From Pseudoflavonifractor capillosus (GTDB lineage Bacteria > Bacillota > Clostridia > Oscillospirales > Oscillospiraceae): 64,000 bases of DNA. The notes beneath the pieces are model-generated. The model was not told the origin of the DNA. It was given only the letters and a program-made list of their open reading frames with translations, and did not search any database. The translations under genes were made by a program, and so were the position numbers. The stretch spans positions 1 to 64,000 of the forward strand of contig NZ_JACSNZ010000002.1 in assembly GCF_016902575.1 (NCBI RefSeq), read 5' to 3'. Shown in pieces: positions 48,695-58,024 of the stretch. The stretch's first letter is position 1; the number at the start of each line of letters is the position of its first letter.

Positions 48695-49037
48695 AGAGAA
48701 AAGAGAGAGAGGGAGGATGTTCAATGAAAAGTATGTTTGCTTCTTCCTGACAATCACATCATAACAGAGGGGGGCGGGAGAGTGATGGATAAAATAAAAA
48801 CCTTTTATGAAGGAATTGTGAATGCCATCTCCATGTTCTCCGGGACATGAGCAGGGGAGAAAATGGCAATCCCCTCCGGTTGGGCCACCGGAGGGGATTG
48901 GCTTTGAAAAGAGAAAAGAGAGAGGGAGGTTTTTGATGATTTTATGTCTTTCTTCCTGACGTCGTAATCATAGCATTTGGTAGGGGAGAAGTGTTGTCCA
49001 AATTGAAAATGAATTATGAAAAAATCATGAATAGGGA
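48695..49037 (+). repeat. Two tandem diverged non-coding modules
   Basis: This gap holds two related units about 215 bases apart. Each has a GC-rich hairpin (48642-48692; 48867-48900), a purine tract GAGAAAAGAGAGAG(AG)GGAGG (from 48695 and from 48911), a shared TTCTTCCTGAC (48741-48751; 48950-48960) and a diverged A/T-rich tail containing AAAA...TATGAA. In each unit a mini-frame follows the purine tract and ends in the shared CTGA (MKSMFASS; MILCLSS), and unit 1 also has a 22-codon frame from 48784. Whether any peptide is made is unknown. No larger gene is visible. Confidence 0.55.
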
Positions 49038-49039
49038 AA

Positions 49040-50413
49040 TCAGCGTCGGCGGCCCCGATAGCCGGAACGGCGGGAGCCGGAGTAGGGGGAGTGGCGGCGT
49101 CGGCGCTTGCTGGGCCGAATGAACAGCAGATAGAAAACGCCCAGGAGGATGAGCACCACCACGGCGATCACCAGTACCTTGACCCACCACAGGGCCCAGG
49201 CGTCGGAAATGACCTTCATGGTGTACTGGAAGTTGGAGCGGGCAACATCGTCGGTGGCCACCATATCCAGGGTGCCGTAGGTGACGCCGTTGTAAACCAG
49301 AGATACGCTGCCCACCACCTGGTTCTTCTGAATGGGGGCTTCCAGGCTTTCCGGTAGATTCATGACCACTTCTGCCTGGGCGGGGTCGTAATCCGTGGGC
49401 ATGGTGGCCTCAATGGAGCCTACGGGCTGAGCCAGGACGTGGCCCACATCACCGGCCAGGGTGACCGGAATTTCCCGGATGACATTGTCTGAGGTCTCAC
49501 TGAGCAGCGTGGCCCGGCTGAAGTTGTCGAAGGCCCATTCCAGCAGGCGAGAGCTCTCGCTGAAGGAATAAAATTTCCAGTCTCCAGAGGAATCCTGGGC
49601 ATACTCCGAGCCCAGAACCACGCAGTAGAAGGTGCGTCCCTGCTCGTCCACAGCGGCGGAGGCCAGACAGCGGCCTGCCTCCTCGGTGTAACCGGTCTTG
49701 ATGCCGATGGCTTTGGAGTAGGAGACGCCGGACACGTACCAGTTACTGATCAGGGCATTGGTGCTGTGGAGGATCCGGGGCTCAGAGACCTTGTTGGTGG
49801 GTTCCAGTGTGTAGGTGGGGGTGGAGACGATGGTGCGGAAAATGTCGTACTTCATGGCAGCGGCAGCCATGAGGTAGATGTCATAAGCGGTGGTGTAGTG
49901 ATTCTCGTCGTGGAGACCGTGAGGGTTGGCAAAGTGGGTGCCGGTCATGCCCAGCTCGGCGGCAGTCTGGTTCATGCGCTCCACAAATTTCTCTTGGGTG
50001 CCACACAGAGACTCGGCCAGAATATTACAGGCCTCGTTGCCCGAGGGCACAAGGTCGCAGTACAGCAGCTGCTCAATGGTGAGTACTTCGCCTTCCACAA
50101 TACCGGCAGTGGAACTGCCTTCGGGCAGAGTGACAGCCTCTTTGGAGGCGGTGACCTGGGTGTCCAAAGACAGCTCACCGGCGTCAATGGCCCGGAGGAT
50201 CACCAGGGTGGTCATGATCTTGGTGACCGAGGCAGGGTAGCGCTTTTCGTAGGCATTGAAGTCGTACAGCACTTCATTGTTGTCCCCGTCCACCACGATG
50301 GCGGCGGTGCAGTGGGGTTTGGGGTCGTCCAGAGCAAAGGCGGGGACGCAAAGGGAGACGCTCATCAAAAGGGCTGTGGCCAGAGCCGCAACACGACGCA
50401 GATATTTTTTCAT
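49040..50413 (-). CDS. D-alanyl-D-alanine carboxypeptidase
   Basis: 457 residues, AGGAG before the ATG. Signal peptide (cleavage near PAFALDD). The serine peptidase S11 domain has SVTK (Ser62, Lys65), SGN (124-126) and KTG (239-241), all intact. A DacB/PBP5 C-terminal beta domain follows, then a membrane helix (about 415-437) and an Arg-rich cytoplasmic tail. It trims terminal D-Ala from peptidoglycan stem peptides. Clostridial DacF-like enzymes of this form act in vegetative or spore cortex wall; context does not decide. Confidence 0.93.
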   Translation of the reverse strand: MKKYLRRVAALATALLMSVSLCVPAFALDDPKPHCTAAIVVDGDNNEVLYDFNAYEKRYPASVTKIMTTLVILRAIDAGELSLDTQVTASKEAVTLPEGSSTAGIVEGEVLTIEQLLYCDLVPSGNEACNILAESLCGTQEKFVERMNQTAAELGMTGTHFANPHGLHDENHYTTAYDIYLMAAAAMKYDIFRTIVSTPTYTLEPTNKVSEPRILHSTNALISNWYVSGVSYSKAIGIKTGYTEEAGRCLASAAVDEQGRTFYCVVLGSEYAQDSSGDWKFYSFSESSRLLEWAFDNFSRATLLSETSDNVIREIPVTLAGDVGHVLAQPVGSIEATMPTDYDPAQAEVVMNLPESLEAPIQKNQVVGSVSLVYNGVTYGTLDMVATDDVARSNFQYTMKVISDAWALWWVKVLVIAVVVLILLGVFYLLFIRPSKRRRRHSPYSGSRRSGYRGRRR

Positions 50414-50553
50414 AGGATTCTCCTGATAATTGTGTTATAGTGTTGTCATGTGAAAGTTGCAGCAAAGAATGCATTTGCTGTTACATCTGTTACTATATCA
50501 GAATCCGCAGAAAAACGCAACTCAAGCAACCTGGAAAAAGAGGGGGAAAAGGA

Positions 50554-50895
50554 ATGCGCAGGGGAGGCCGGGCCATTGGGGCAGTGCTGTGCGGGATGCT
50601 TGTGGCTAGTTTGGCCATCTGGCTGGTGCGGCTGGGTGGGATGGAGCGGCTGGAGATGCGTCCTGCTCCCAATGATGAGTTGCTGGTATCGGTGGTGGAT
50701 CGAGGCAAGATGAACATCAATTTGGCCAGTGCGCAGCAGCTGGATCAGCTGCCTGGGATCGGCCCGGTGCTGGCAAATGCCATTGTACGATACCGGCAGG
50801 TGCATGGATATTTTGCCTATCCTGAGCATCTGATCCAGGTGCCGGGAATCAGTGAGACCATGGTGGAGTCACTGCTGGATCAAATCTGTGTATAG
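50554..50895 (+). CDS. ComEA-like helix-hairpin-helix protein
   Basis: 113 residues. One membrane helix near the N-terminus (AIGAVLCGMLVASLAIWLV), a short linker and a C-terminal HhH domain: INLASAQQLDQLPGIGPVLANAIVRYR ... LIQVPGISETMVESL. This is the DNA-binding half of ComEA without the SLBB domain of longer homologues. It would bind double-stranded DNA outside the membrane, as in uptake, though no other competence gene is near. Divergent from the carboxypeptidase gene; followed after 17 bases by the response regulator. Confidence 0.8.
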   Translation: MRRGGRAIGAVLCGMLVASLAIWLVRLGGMERLEMRPAPNDELLVSVVDRGKMNINLASAQQLDQLPGIGPVLANAIVRYRQVHGYFAYPEHLIQVPGISETMVESLLDQICV

Positions 50896-50912
50896 CGGGG
50901 AGGAATAGATCA

Positions 50913-51608
50913 ATGCCCAACATACTTGTGGTGGACGACGAGCGTCTGCTGGTGAAGGGAATCAAATTCAACCTGGAAAACGAAGGGTATCATGTGGAGA
51001 CGGGGAGCGACGGGGAAGAGGCGGTAGAGCTGGCCCGTGGGGGTCGGTTTGACCTTATTATCCTGGATCTGATGATGCCGAAAATTGACGGACTTCAGGC
51101 GTGCATGAAAATTCGGGAGTTCTCCAACGTGCCCATCATCATGCTCACCGCTAAGGGGGAGGATGCGGACAAGATCATGGGCTTTGAGTGCGGTGCCGAC
51201 GACTATATCACCAAGCCCTTCAACATTTTGGAGGTGAAGGCTCGTATCCGGGCGCTGCTGCGCCGGGCTGGGACTGCCACCCAGCAGAAGAAGGCGGACA
51301 ACTGTCTGGAGCATGGCGCCATTACCCTGGATCTGGCTCAGCGGGTGGCTCGCAGGCAGGGCCGGGCGGTGGAGCTCACCGCCAAGGAGTTCGATCTCAT
51401 GGAACTTTTGATGCGCAACCCGGGCCGGGTATACAGCCGGGAAAATCTCCTCAATTTGGTGTGGGGCTACGAGTATGTGGGGGAATTTCGCACGGTGGAT
51501 GTGCATATTCGCCGCCTGCGTGAGAAACTGGAGCCGGATCCCGCCAATCCCACCCACATTCTCACCAAATGGGGTGTGGGCTACTATCTGAGCAGTGAGA
51601 CCCCATGA
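50913..51608 (+). CDS. OmpR/PhoB-family response regulator
   Basis: 231 residues. The receiver domain has acidic residues VVDDE, phospho-acceptor Asp52 in LIILDLMMP, Thr in MLTAK and Lys in ITKPF. The winged-helix DNA-binding domain is at about 135-228 (LTAKEFDLMELLMRNPGRVY, VDVHIRRLREKLE). It overlaps the kinase gene by 4 bases (ATGA), so they form a coupled pair. WalR/PhoP-like by sequence; the regulon is unknown. Confidence 0.93.
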   Translation: MPNILVVDDERLLVKGIKFNLENEGYHVETGSDGEEAVELARGGRFDLIILDLMMPKIDGLQACMKIREFSNVPIIMLTAKGEDADKIMGFECGADDYITKPFNILEVKARIRALLRRAGTATQQKKADNCLEHGAITLDLAQRVARRQGRAVELTAKEFDLMELLMRNPGRVYSRENLLNLVWGYEYVGEFRTVDVHIRRLREKLEPDPANPTHILTKWGVGYYLSSETP

Positions 51609-53101
51609 GAAAGGTGTGGAATCGGTGGCGGCAGCGAGTCCGCCAGGAGAGCCTTGTCCGCAAGGCGGGGGAGGTTCCCTTCTTTTACAGTATCCAGGTC
51701 AAATACGTCCTCACCTATCTGCTGTTGGTGGTGGCCATTGTGCTGGTGCTCAATACCTATCCGGTGATCATGGCCCAGAATGTGGTGTTTTCCGCCAAGG
51801 AAGCATCTTTGAAGCGACAGGCCCTGGCCATTGGCAGTGCGTTGGCCGTCTCTGAGAGCCTGACCCAGGAGGGTGTTACCCAGGCCATGGAGCTGCTGGA
51901 CGATATGCAGGGGACACGGGTGTTGGTGACGGATGAATCCGGTCTCATTCTCTATGACAGCTCCACCCTGGACAAGCGCACGGGGGATTACGCCATCATC
52001 GCCGAGGTGGTGGCGGCACTGCGGGGGGCGGATGTGTGCCGCTCCGAGTACCGCCAGGGGGCGTTTCGCACCCGTGTGGCAGTGCCTGCGGTGTACCGTG
52101 GCGTGACTCTGGGGGCAGTATACCTCTATGAATACGACACAGAGCAGGCGGAAGTGCTCCTGTCCATTCAGTCCAATTTGCGCTATATCTCTGTGATTAT
52201 CTGCGTGGCGGCACTGGTAGGCTCTCTGCTTTTGTCCAAGGCCCTCACCCGCAACACCGCTGTGCTGTTGGGAGGTATTCGTTCGGTGCGAGAGGGTGAG
52301 TACAGCCACCGGGTGGCGGTACAGGGCAAGGATGAGATGGCCCAGTTGGCCATGGAATTTAACCAGCTCACAGACCGATTGCAGACCACCGAGGAAGTGC
52401 GGCGGCGATTCGTCTCTGACGCATCCCACGAGCTGAAAACGCCTCTGGCCTCCATACGGCTGCTGGCGGACTCCATCCTGCAAAACGACTCCGTGGACAT
52501 GGTTACGGTGCGGGAGTTTGTCTCGGACATTGGAGAAGAGGCAGATCGGCTCACCCGCATCAGCCAGCGCCTGCTTACCCTGTCCAAGCTGGATTCCCAT
52601 CCCCAACGGGAGCGGGTGGCTGTGGATGTGGGAGCTCTGGTGGAAAAGGTGGGGCATATGCTGCTGCCTTTGGCCCGGTCTGTGCAGGTAGAGCTGGAAT
52701 ACCGACTCCAGCCTGACTGCCAGGTGATGGCTACCGAGGATGATTTGTACCAAGTGGCCTTTAATCTGATGGAAAACGCAGTGAAATACAATTTACCCGG
52801 GGGAAAGGTGGAGGTGACCGTGAACCGAGAGGACGGGTGGGTGACCTTGACCGTCCGGGACACCGGTGTGGGCATCCCGGAGGAGGATCTGCCTCGCATT
52901 TTCGACCGCTTCTACCGGGTGGATAAGGCCCGCTCCCGCCAGGCGGGAGGCACCGGCCTGGGTCTGTCCATTGCCCAGGACACTGCCCGCCTCCATGGCG
53001 GAAATATCACTGCCCAGCGAGGCCCGGATGGGGTGGGTGCTGTATTTATTGTGACATTGCCGCAGCTGGGACAAGGGGGGACGGACATTGAAACTGTGTA
53101 A
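51605..53101 (+). CDS. HAMP-containing sensor histidine kinase
   Basis: 498 residues. Two membrane helices (about 33-55 and 185-208) enclose an extracellular sensor. HAMP at about 208-262, HisKA with His275 in DASHELKTPLASIRLL, and HATPase_c with N box LMENAVKYNL, G1 VRDTGVGIPEEDL and G2 GGTGLGLSIAQ. Partner of the upstream response regulator. It overlaps the GerM-domain lipoprotein gene by 14 bases, implying that all three form an operon. Confidence 0.93.
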   Translation: MRKVWNRWRQRVRQESLVRKAGEVPFFYSIQVKYVLTYLLLVVAIVLVLNTYPVIMAQNVVFSAKEASLKRQALAIGSALAVSESLTQEGVTQAMELLDDMQGTRVLVTDESGLILYDSSTLDKRTGDYAIIAEVVAALRGADVCRSEYRQGAFRTRVAVPAVYRGVTLGAVYLYEYDTEQAEVLLSIQSNLRYISVIICVAALVGSLLLSKALTRNTAVLLGGIRSVREGEYSHRVAVQGKDEMAQLAMEFNQLTDRLQTTEEVRRRFVSDASHELKTPLASIRLLADSILQNDSVDMVTVREFVSDIGEEADRLTRISQRLLTLSKLDSHPQRERVAVDVGALVEKVGHMLLPLARSVQVELEYRLQPDCQVMATEDDLYQVAFNLMENAVKYNLPGGKVEVTVNREDGWVTLTVRDTGVGIPEEDLPRIFDRFYRVDKARSRQAGGTGLGLSIAQDTARLHGGNITAQRGPDGVGAVFIVTLPQLGQGGTDIETV

Positions 53102-53999
53102 ACTGTGGGCGGGAGCTTTGGCCCTGGTGCTGCTGACCGTTCCCATGGGCTGTACCGCCCGCCACGATCAGGAGGGGGCCTGCCTGTGGTATACCGCAGA
53201 TTTGGAGCGCTGGGACAATGCCACCACCGCCCTGGAGTCCACGGCTTACACCGGAGAGATGTCGGTGCCGGAGCTGATGGAGGCGCTGCTGGACGGGCCG
53301 AAGGAAGGCAGTGGTCTCATCTCCCCCTTCCCGGAGGGAACGAATTTGCAGCAGTGGAAACAGGAGGGGCGTCGTGTTACCGTGGATCTCTCCTGGCCCT
53401 ACGGGGACTTGGTGGGGGTGGAGCTTACCCTGGCAGACTACTGCATTACCCTCACCCTCACCCAGCTGGAGGGGGTGGACGAGGTGTGCATCACCGCCAA
53501 CGGAAGCTCCTTACCCTACCGGGATCGACAGGTGTTTACTGCCCAGGATGTGATGTTTACCGGGGCAGAGGAGGAGCCTGTGGAGGTGACAGCGGCGCTC
53601 CATTTTCGACGCCGTGACAGCCAGGAACTGGGGTTCGAGTTCCGTGTGTTCCGCCTTATTGAAAGCGATTCCGTGGCCCAAGTGGTGCTGGAGGCGCTGA
53701 TTGGTGGGCCTCAGGACGAGGGATTGGAGCGGATCTTGCCCTCTGATCTGAAGGTACTGTCTGTGCGTCAGGAGGGAACGGTGTGCTATGCGGACTTTTC
53801 CGGTGTGCTGTTGCAGCAGATTCCCCAGGAAACATGGGAGCAGCAGATGGTCATTGATTCCCTGGTCAATACGCTGTGCAGTCTGGAGAATGTGGAACAG
53901 GTGCAGATCCTGGTGGAGGGTCAGCCTCTGGAGTGGTACGGGGATGTGCAGGTGAGCCAGCCTAGCCCCTCCCAACAGCCCGTTTCCGATGCCGACTGA
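53088..53999 (+). CDS. GerM-domain lipoprotein
   Basis: 303 residues; TTG start preceded by AAGGGGGG. Lipoprotein signal with the lipobox VPMGC (Cys22). Two GerM-type modules follow: SVPELMEALLDGPKEGSGLI ... VTVDLSW (about 60-145) and SVAQVVLEALIGGPQDEG ... CYADFS (about 200-285). GerM/Spore_Gerst domains occur in sporulation and germination lipoproteins and in LpqB-like partners of two-component kinases. Its overlap with the kinase gene suggests it tunes that sensor at the membrane. A Ser/Pro tail ends the protein. Confidence 0.85.
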   Translation: MKLCKLWAGALALVLLTVPMGCTARHDQEGACLWYTADLERWDNATTALESTAYTGEMSVPELMEALLDGPKEGSGLISPFPEGTNLQQWKQEGRRVTVDLSWPYGDLVGVELTLADYCITLTLTQLEGVDEVCITANGSSLPYRDRQVFTAQDVMFTGAEEEPVEVTAALHFRRRDSQELGFEFRVFRLIESDSVAQVVLEALIGGPQDEGLERILPSDLKVLSVRQEGTVCYADFSGVLLQQIPQETWEQQMVIDSLVNTLCSLENVEQVQILVEGQPLEWYGDVQVSQPSPSQQPVSDAD

Positions 54000-54000
54000 G

Positions 54001-54029
54001 TTGACAGTACCACTTTACTGTGTTAGGAT
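54001..54029 (+). promoter_or_regulatory. Sigma-A promoter of metY
   Basis: TTGACA (54001-54006), 17 bases, TAGGAT (54024-54029), 41 bases before the ATG. No S-box or T-box fits in this short leader. Confidence 0.65.
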
Positions 54030-54069
54030 AACCAAGACTACCCAGAAACTTTGGAAAGGAAGCGTTCCC

Positions 54070-55344
54070 ATGAAATTTGATACCAGCTGTCTCCATGCCG
54101 GATACCGGCCTGCCAACGGAGAGCCTCGCAACATTCCTATCATTCAGTCAACCACATTCCGTTATGAGACCAGCGAGGATATGGGAAAGCTGTTTGACCT
54201 GCAGGCCTCTGGCTACTTCTATACCCGGCTGCAAAACCCCACCAGTGACGCTGTGGCGGCCCGTCTGTGTGCCCTGGAGGGTGGTTCTGCTGCCATGCTC
54301 CTCTCCTCGGGACAGGCGGCCTCCTTCTTCTCTGTGTTCAACATTGCCTCTGCCGGGGATCATGTGGTGGCCTCTGCTACCATTTACGGCGGTACATATA
54401 ACTTGTTTGCGGTGACCATGAAGCGCATGGGCATCGACTTCACCTTCGTAGATCCGGACTGCTCCGAGGAGGAGCTGCAAGCTGCCTTCCGTCCCAACAC
54501 CAAGGCAGTGTTTGGCGAAACCATCGCCAATCCCTCTCTGGTGGTGCTGGACATCGAAAAGTTTGCCCGGGTGGCTCACAAAAACGGGGTGCCCCTCATT
54601 GTGGACAACACCTTTGCCACACCCGCCAACTGCCATCCCTTTGAGTTTGGTGCAGACATTGTCACCCACTCCACCACCAAGTACCTGGATGGCCACGCCA
54701 ATGCTGTGGGTGGTGCCATTGTGGATTCTGGTAACTTCAACTGGGAGGCCCATGCCGACAAGTTCCCCGGTCTCACCACCCCCGACGAGAGCTACCATGG
54801 ATTGGTATACACCCAGGCTTTTGGCCAGGAGGGCGCATACATTACCAAGTGCGTGGTGCAGCTGATGCGGGATCTGGGTGCTACCCCTGCTCCCATGAAT
54901 TCCTATCTGCTGGGTGTGGGCATGGAGACCCTGCCTTTGCGTATGGCCCGTCACTGTGCCAACGCCAAGGGCGTGGCCGAGTACCTGTCCAAGCACGAGA
55001 AGGTGGCTTGGGTGCGCTACGTTGGGCTGCCTGGCGACCCTTACTATGAGTTGGGCCAAAAGTACCTGCCCAACGGCAGCTGCGGCGTGGTCTCCTTTGG
55101 TGTCAAGGGCGGCCGGGCTGCTGCCGAGCGGTTCATGGCGGGCCTGAAGCTGTGTTCCATTGCCACCCATGTGGCGGATGCCAAGACCTGCGTGCTCCAT
55201 CCCGCCTCCTCCACCCATCGTCAGATGAACGACGAGGAGCTGGTGGCCGCCGGTGTTTCCCCCGACCTCATCCGCCTGTCTGTGGGCATCGAGGATCTGG
55301 ATGACCTCATTGCCGACGTGGAACAGGCTCTGGCTGGAGTGTAA
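54070..55344 (+). CDS. metY: O-acetylhomoserine (thiol)-lyase family PLP enzyme
   Basis: 424 residues from the ATG at 54070 (AAAGGAAG upstream); the longer open frame is not translated. Cys/Met metabolism PLP fold: SGYFYTRLQNPTSDAVAARL, SSGQAASFFSVFNI, VDNTFATPANCHPFEFGADI and the PLP-lysine motif THSTTKYLDGHANAVGG. C-terminal RLSVGIEDLDDLIADVEQAL is typical. It makes homocysteine from O-acetylhomoserine and sulfide (or methionine with methanethiol). Confidence 0.93.
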   Translation: MKFDTSCLHAGYRPANGEPRNIPIIQSTTFRYETSEDMGKLFDLQASGYFYTRLQNPTSDAVAARLCALEGGSAAMLLSSGQAASFFSVFNIASAGDHVVASATIYGGTYNLFAVTMKRMGIDFTFVDPDCSEEELQAAFRPNTKAVFGETIANPSLVVLDIEKFARVAHKNGVPLIVDNTFATPANCHPFEFGADIVTHSTTKYLDGHANAVGGAIVDSGNFNWEAHADKFPGLTTPDESYHGLVYTQAFGQEGAYITKCVVQLMRDLGATPAPMNSYLLGVGMETLPLRMARHCANAKGVAEYLSKHEKVAWVRYVGLPGDPYYELGQKYLPNGSCGVVSFGVKGGRAAAERFMAGLKLCSIATHVADAKTCVLHPASSTHRQMNDEELVAAGVSPDLIRLSVGIEDLDDLIADVEQALAGV

Positions 55345-55367
55345 GAGGAGAAGGGACGGTAGGAGTT

Positions 55368-56108
55368 ATGGATCATAAGATTCAAGCTGTGGTACTGGCA
55401 GCGGGCAAGGGCACTCGTCTGCAAACGGAAGGGATTGACCTGCCCAAGGTACTGCGAGAGGCGGACGGACAGCCGCTGCTGCATTATGTTTTGAAGTCTC
55501 TGGACTTTCTTCCCAAGGAGGACACCATTTTGGTGGTGGGCTGGATGGGGGACAAGGTGCGAGCCAGATTCCCTGACTACCCCAGCGTGGAGCAGAAGGT
55601 GCTCAACGGCACCGGCGGGGCTGTGCGCTACGCTGCGCCCCTGCTCACCGACCCGGACAGCCATGTGCTCATCTGCTACGGGGACACGCCTCTCATGCGC
55701 CGTGAGACCTTCCAAAGCCTCATTCGCACCCATCTGGACAGCGGTTGCGCCTGCACCATGCTCTCTGCTCATCTGGAGGAGGGCGGCAACTACGGCCGTA
55801 TCGTCCGGGACGAGACTGGTCACTTTGCCGCCATTGTGGAGGCCAAGGACTGCACCCCTGAGCAGGCGGCCATTACAGAGGTCAATGTGGGCACCTATGT
55901 CTTCCGGGTGGGAGATCTGTTGGCCTGTCTGGATCAGCTCACCACCGACAATGCCCAGGGTGAGTACTATCTCACCGATGTCCCCGCCCTGATCGCCAAG
56001 GCAGGGGGCAAGGTGGCCTTGTGCGACACCTGTTCCCCGCTGGAGATGCTGGGTGTGAACACGGTGGAGCAGCTGCAGCAGGTGGAGAATGTGCTGCGCC
56101 AGGGTTAA
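55368..56108 (+). CDS. Nucleotidyltransferase, GlmU N-domain-like
   Basis: 246 residues. The NTP-transferase signature is VVLAAGKGTRLQTEGIDLPK, followed by NGTGGAVRYAAPLL, ICYGDTPLMR, NYGRIVRDE and EVNVGTYVF, all close to the uridyltransferase half of GlmU. The left-handed beta-helix acetyltransferase half is absent, so it is a single-domain enzyme probably activating an amino-sugar phosphate with UTP. It could also be another sugar nucleotidyltransferase. It follows metY by 23 bases and may be co-transcribed. Confidence 0.85.
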   Translation: MDHKIQAVVLAAGKGTRLQTEGIDLPKVLREADGQPLLHYVLKSLDFLPKEDTILVVGWMGDKVRARFPDYPSVEQKVLNGTGGAVRYAAPLLTDPDSHVLICYGDTPLMRRETFQSLIRTHLDSGCACTMLSAHLEEGGNYGRIVRDETGHFAAIVEAKDCTPEQAAITEVNVGTYVFRVGDLLACLDQLTTDNAQGEYYLTDVPALIAKAGGKVALCDTCSPLEMLGVNTVEQLQQVENVLRQG

Positions 56109-56143
56109 GGCTTTTATTTCCCAGGCAATAGAATGAATTTCAG

Positions 56144-56173
56144 AGCGGAGCCAGTTTTCTGGCTCCGCTTTTT
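56144..56173 (+). terminator. Rho-independent terminator
   Basis: AGCGGAGCCAG/CTGGCTCCGCT around TTTT, followed by TTTT. It ends the metY unit. Confidence 0.88.
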
Positions 56174-56234
56174 ACATAGTCCTATAAATGGGACTTCCTC
56201 TGTGGTATACTAGGAGGGAAAAGGAGGGAAGACT

Positions 56235-57230
56235 ATGCCCAAGGGAACCAATCAAAAGCGGAAATTGATGGTGCTGGCCCGGTTTCTCCTCAAGCACAGC
56301 GACGAAGAGCACCCTGTGACACTGGGTCAACTCCAGGAGGAGCTGGAGCGGTGGGACGCCCCAGCTGAACGCAAGAGCATTTATAACGACATGGAGCAGC
56401 TGCGGCAGCTGGGATTGGATGTGCAGACCCGGCGGGGTGTGGGCGGCGGCTGGTTTATCGGGCAGCGGGACTTTGAACTGGCGGAATTGAAGCTGCTGGT
56501 GGATGCCGTGCAGTCCAGCCGCTTTCTCACCCAGAAAAAGAGCAATGCCCTCATCCACAAGCTGGAGTCGTTGGCCTCTGTATACCAGGCCCGGCAGCTT
56601 CAGCGGCAGGTGTACGTGGATCGCCGGATCAAGACCATGAATGAGAGCATTTTTTATAATGTGGATCAGCTGCACGGGGCCATTGCTGCCAACAAAGTGA
56701 TTTCGTTCCTGTATTTTGAGATCAATATGTACAAAGAACGGGTGTATCGCCGTGGGGGCGGCCAGTATCGGGTGACTCCCTACGGCCTAATTTGGGACAA
56801 TGAGAACTATTATCTGGCTGGATGGGATCACACCCAAGGGGAGGTGCGCCACTACCGGGTGGATAAAATGCAGGATATTCAGTTCACCGGAGAGCGGGGG
56901 AAGGAACGTGGCAGCTGGGATCTGGAAGGGTATACCCGCCGCCACTTCGGCATGTACGCTGGGCGGCCCTGCCAGCTGCGTCTACGCTGTGCTGCCGCTC
57001 TGGCGGGGGTGTTTTTAGACCGATTCGGCCAGGATATCATGCTGGTGCCCCAAGATAAAGGACACTTTACCGTGACCCTGGATCTGGTGGTCAGCCCGCC
57101 CTTCTGGGGGTGGCTGTTTGGTCTGGGGGAGCAGGTGGAGGTGCTCTCTCCCGGCTGGGCGGTGGAGGAGTTCAGAGACCGCATGGCTCGGGTTGCAGCG
57201 GTCTATGAAAGCGCACAAAACACCCCTTGA
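56235..57230 (+). CDS. WYL-domain transcriptional regulator
   Basis: 331 residues. The N-terminal winged helix (VTLGQLQEELERWDAPAERKSIYNDMEQLRQLG) fits the HTH_11/DeoR-like start of the family. The WYL domain (about 140-330) includes RVTPYGLIWDNENYYLAGWD, HYRVDKM and a C-terminal WCX extension. Such regulators bind single-stranded nucleic acid or small ligands and often control DNA repair or defence genes. It has its own ribosome binding site (AAAAGGAGGG) and stands alone. Confidence 0.88.
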   Translation: MPKGTNQKRKLMVLARFLLKHSDEEHPVTLGQLQEELERWDAPAERKSIYNDMEQLRQLGLDVQTRRGVGGGWFIGQRDFELAELKLLVDAVQSSRFLTQKKSNALIHKLESLASVYQARQLQRQVYVDRRIKTMNESIFYNVDQLHGAIAANKVISFLYFEINMYKERVYRRGGGQYRVTPYGLIWDNENYYLAGWDHTQGEVRHYRVDKMQDIQFTGERGKERGSWDLEGYTRRHFGMYAGRPCQLRLRCAAALAGVFLDRFGQDIMLVPQDKGHFTVTLDLVVSPPFWGWLFGLGEQVEVLSPGWAVEEFRDRMARVAAVYESAQNTP

Positions 57231-57279
57231 GCAGGGATAAAATTTGGTCTCTCCCACAGGGAAAATGTAGGACAATCCC

Positions 57280-57308
57280 TTGTGAGAATGGCAGAAAAAT
57301 GGTATAAT
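57280..57308 (+). promoter_or_regulatory. Sigma-A promoter of pyrE-radC
   Basis: TTGTGA (57280-57285), 17 bases, TATAAT (57303-57308), 42 bases before pyrE. The leader is too short for a PyrR attenuator. Confidence 0.75.
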
Positions 57309-57349
57309 ACATCAATTACAGCTTAAGCTACGGAAAGGATGTATGAAAC

Positions 57350-58024
57350 ATGAACTACCGTGAGGAATTCATTCACTTTATGGTGCGCTCCGGCGTGCTG
57401 ACCTTCGGGGATTTTGTCACCAAATCCGGCCGGAAGACCCCTTATTTCGTCAACACCGGCAACTACAAGACCGGCGCTCAGGCCGCACGTCTGGGTGACT
57501 ACTATGCCGCCTGCATCCAGGAGAATATGCCTGAGGGCATCACTGCCCTCTTTGGCCCTGCTTATAAGGGAATTCCTCTGGCTGTCACCGCCGCCGCCTC
57601 TCTCTATCGCAACTATGAGCGGGACGTGCCCTACTGCTTCAACCGCAAGGAGGCCAAGGATCACGGTGAGGGCGGCTCCATGGTGGGCTATAAGCCCCAG
57701 GACGGGGATCACATTGCCATCATTGAGGACGTGGTCACCGCCGGCACCGCAGTGCGGGAGTCCATCGAGCTGTTCAAGCACGTGGCAGATGTGCATATTG
57801 ATGCTCTGTTTGTCTCCGTGGACCGCATGGAGCGGGGTACCCGGGAGTGCACCACTCTGGATGAGCTGCGGGAGGACTACGGCATCCAGGTCTATCCCAT
57901 TGTCACCATCCGTGAGGTGATGGAGTGCCTGCACAACAAGCCTGTGGACGGCAAGGTGTACATTGACGACGCTATGCTCGCTCGCATGGAGGAGTACCTG
58001 GCCACCTACGGGGCTAAGGGCTGA
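57350..58024 (+). CDS. pyrE: Orotate phosphoribosyltransferase
   Basis: 224 residues. FVTKSGRKTPYFVNTGNY, FGPAYKGIPLAV, YCFNRKEAKDHGEGGSMVG and the PRPP loop IAIIEDVVTAGTAV identify PyrE of the Clostridia type. It joins orotate and PRPP in UMP synthesis. No other pyr gene is close. Its stop shares a base with the radC start (TGATG), so translation is coupled. Confidence 0.95.
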   Translation: MNYREEFIHFMVRSGVLTFGDFVTKSGRKTPYFVNTGNYKTGAQAARLGDYYAACIQENMPEGITALFGPAYKGIPLAVTAAASLYRNYERDVPYCFNRKEAKDHGEGGSMVGYKPQDGDHIAIIEDVVTAGTAVRESIELFKHVADVHIDALFVSVDRMERGTRECTTLDELREDYGIQVYPIVTIREVMECLHNKPVDGKVYIDDAMLARMEEYLATYGAKG

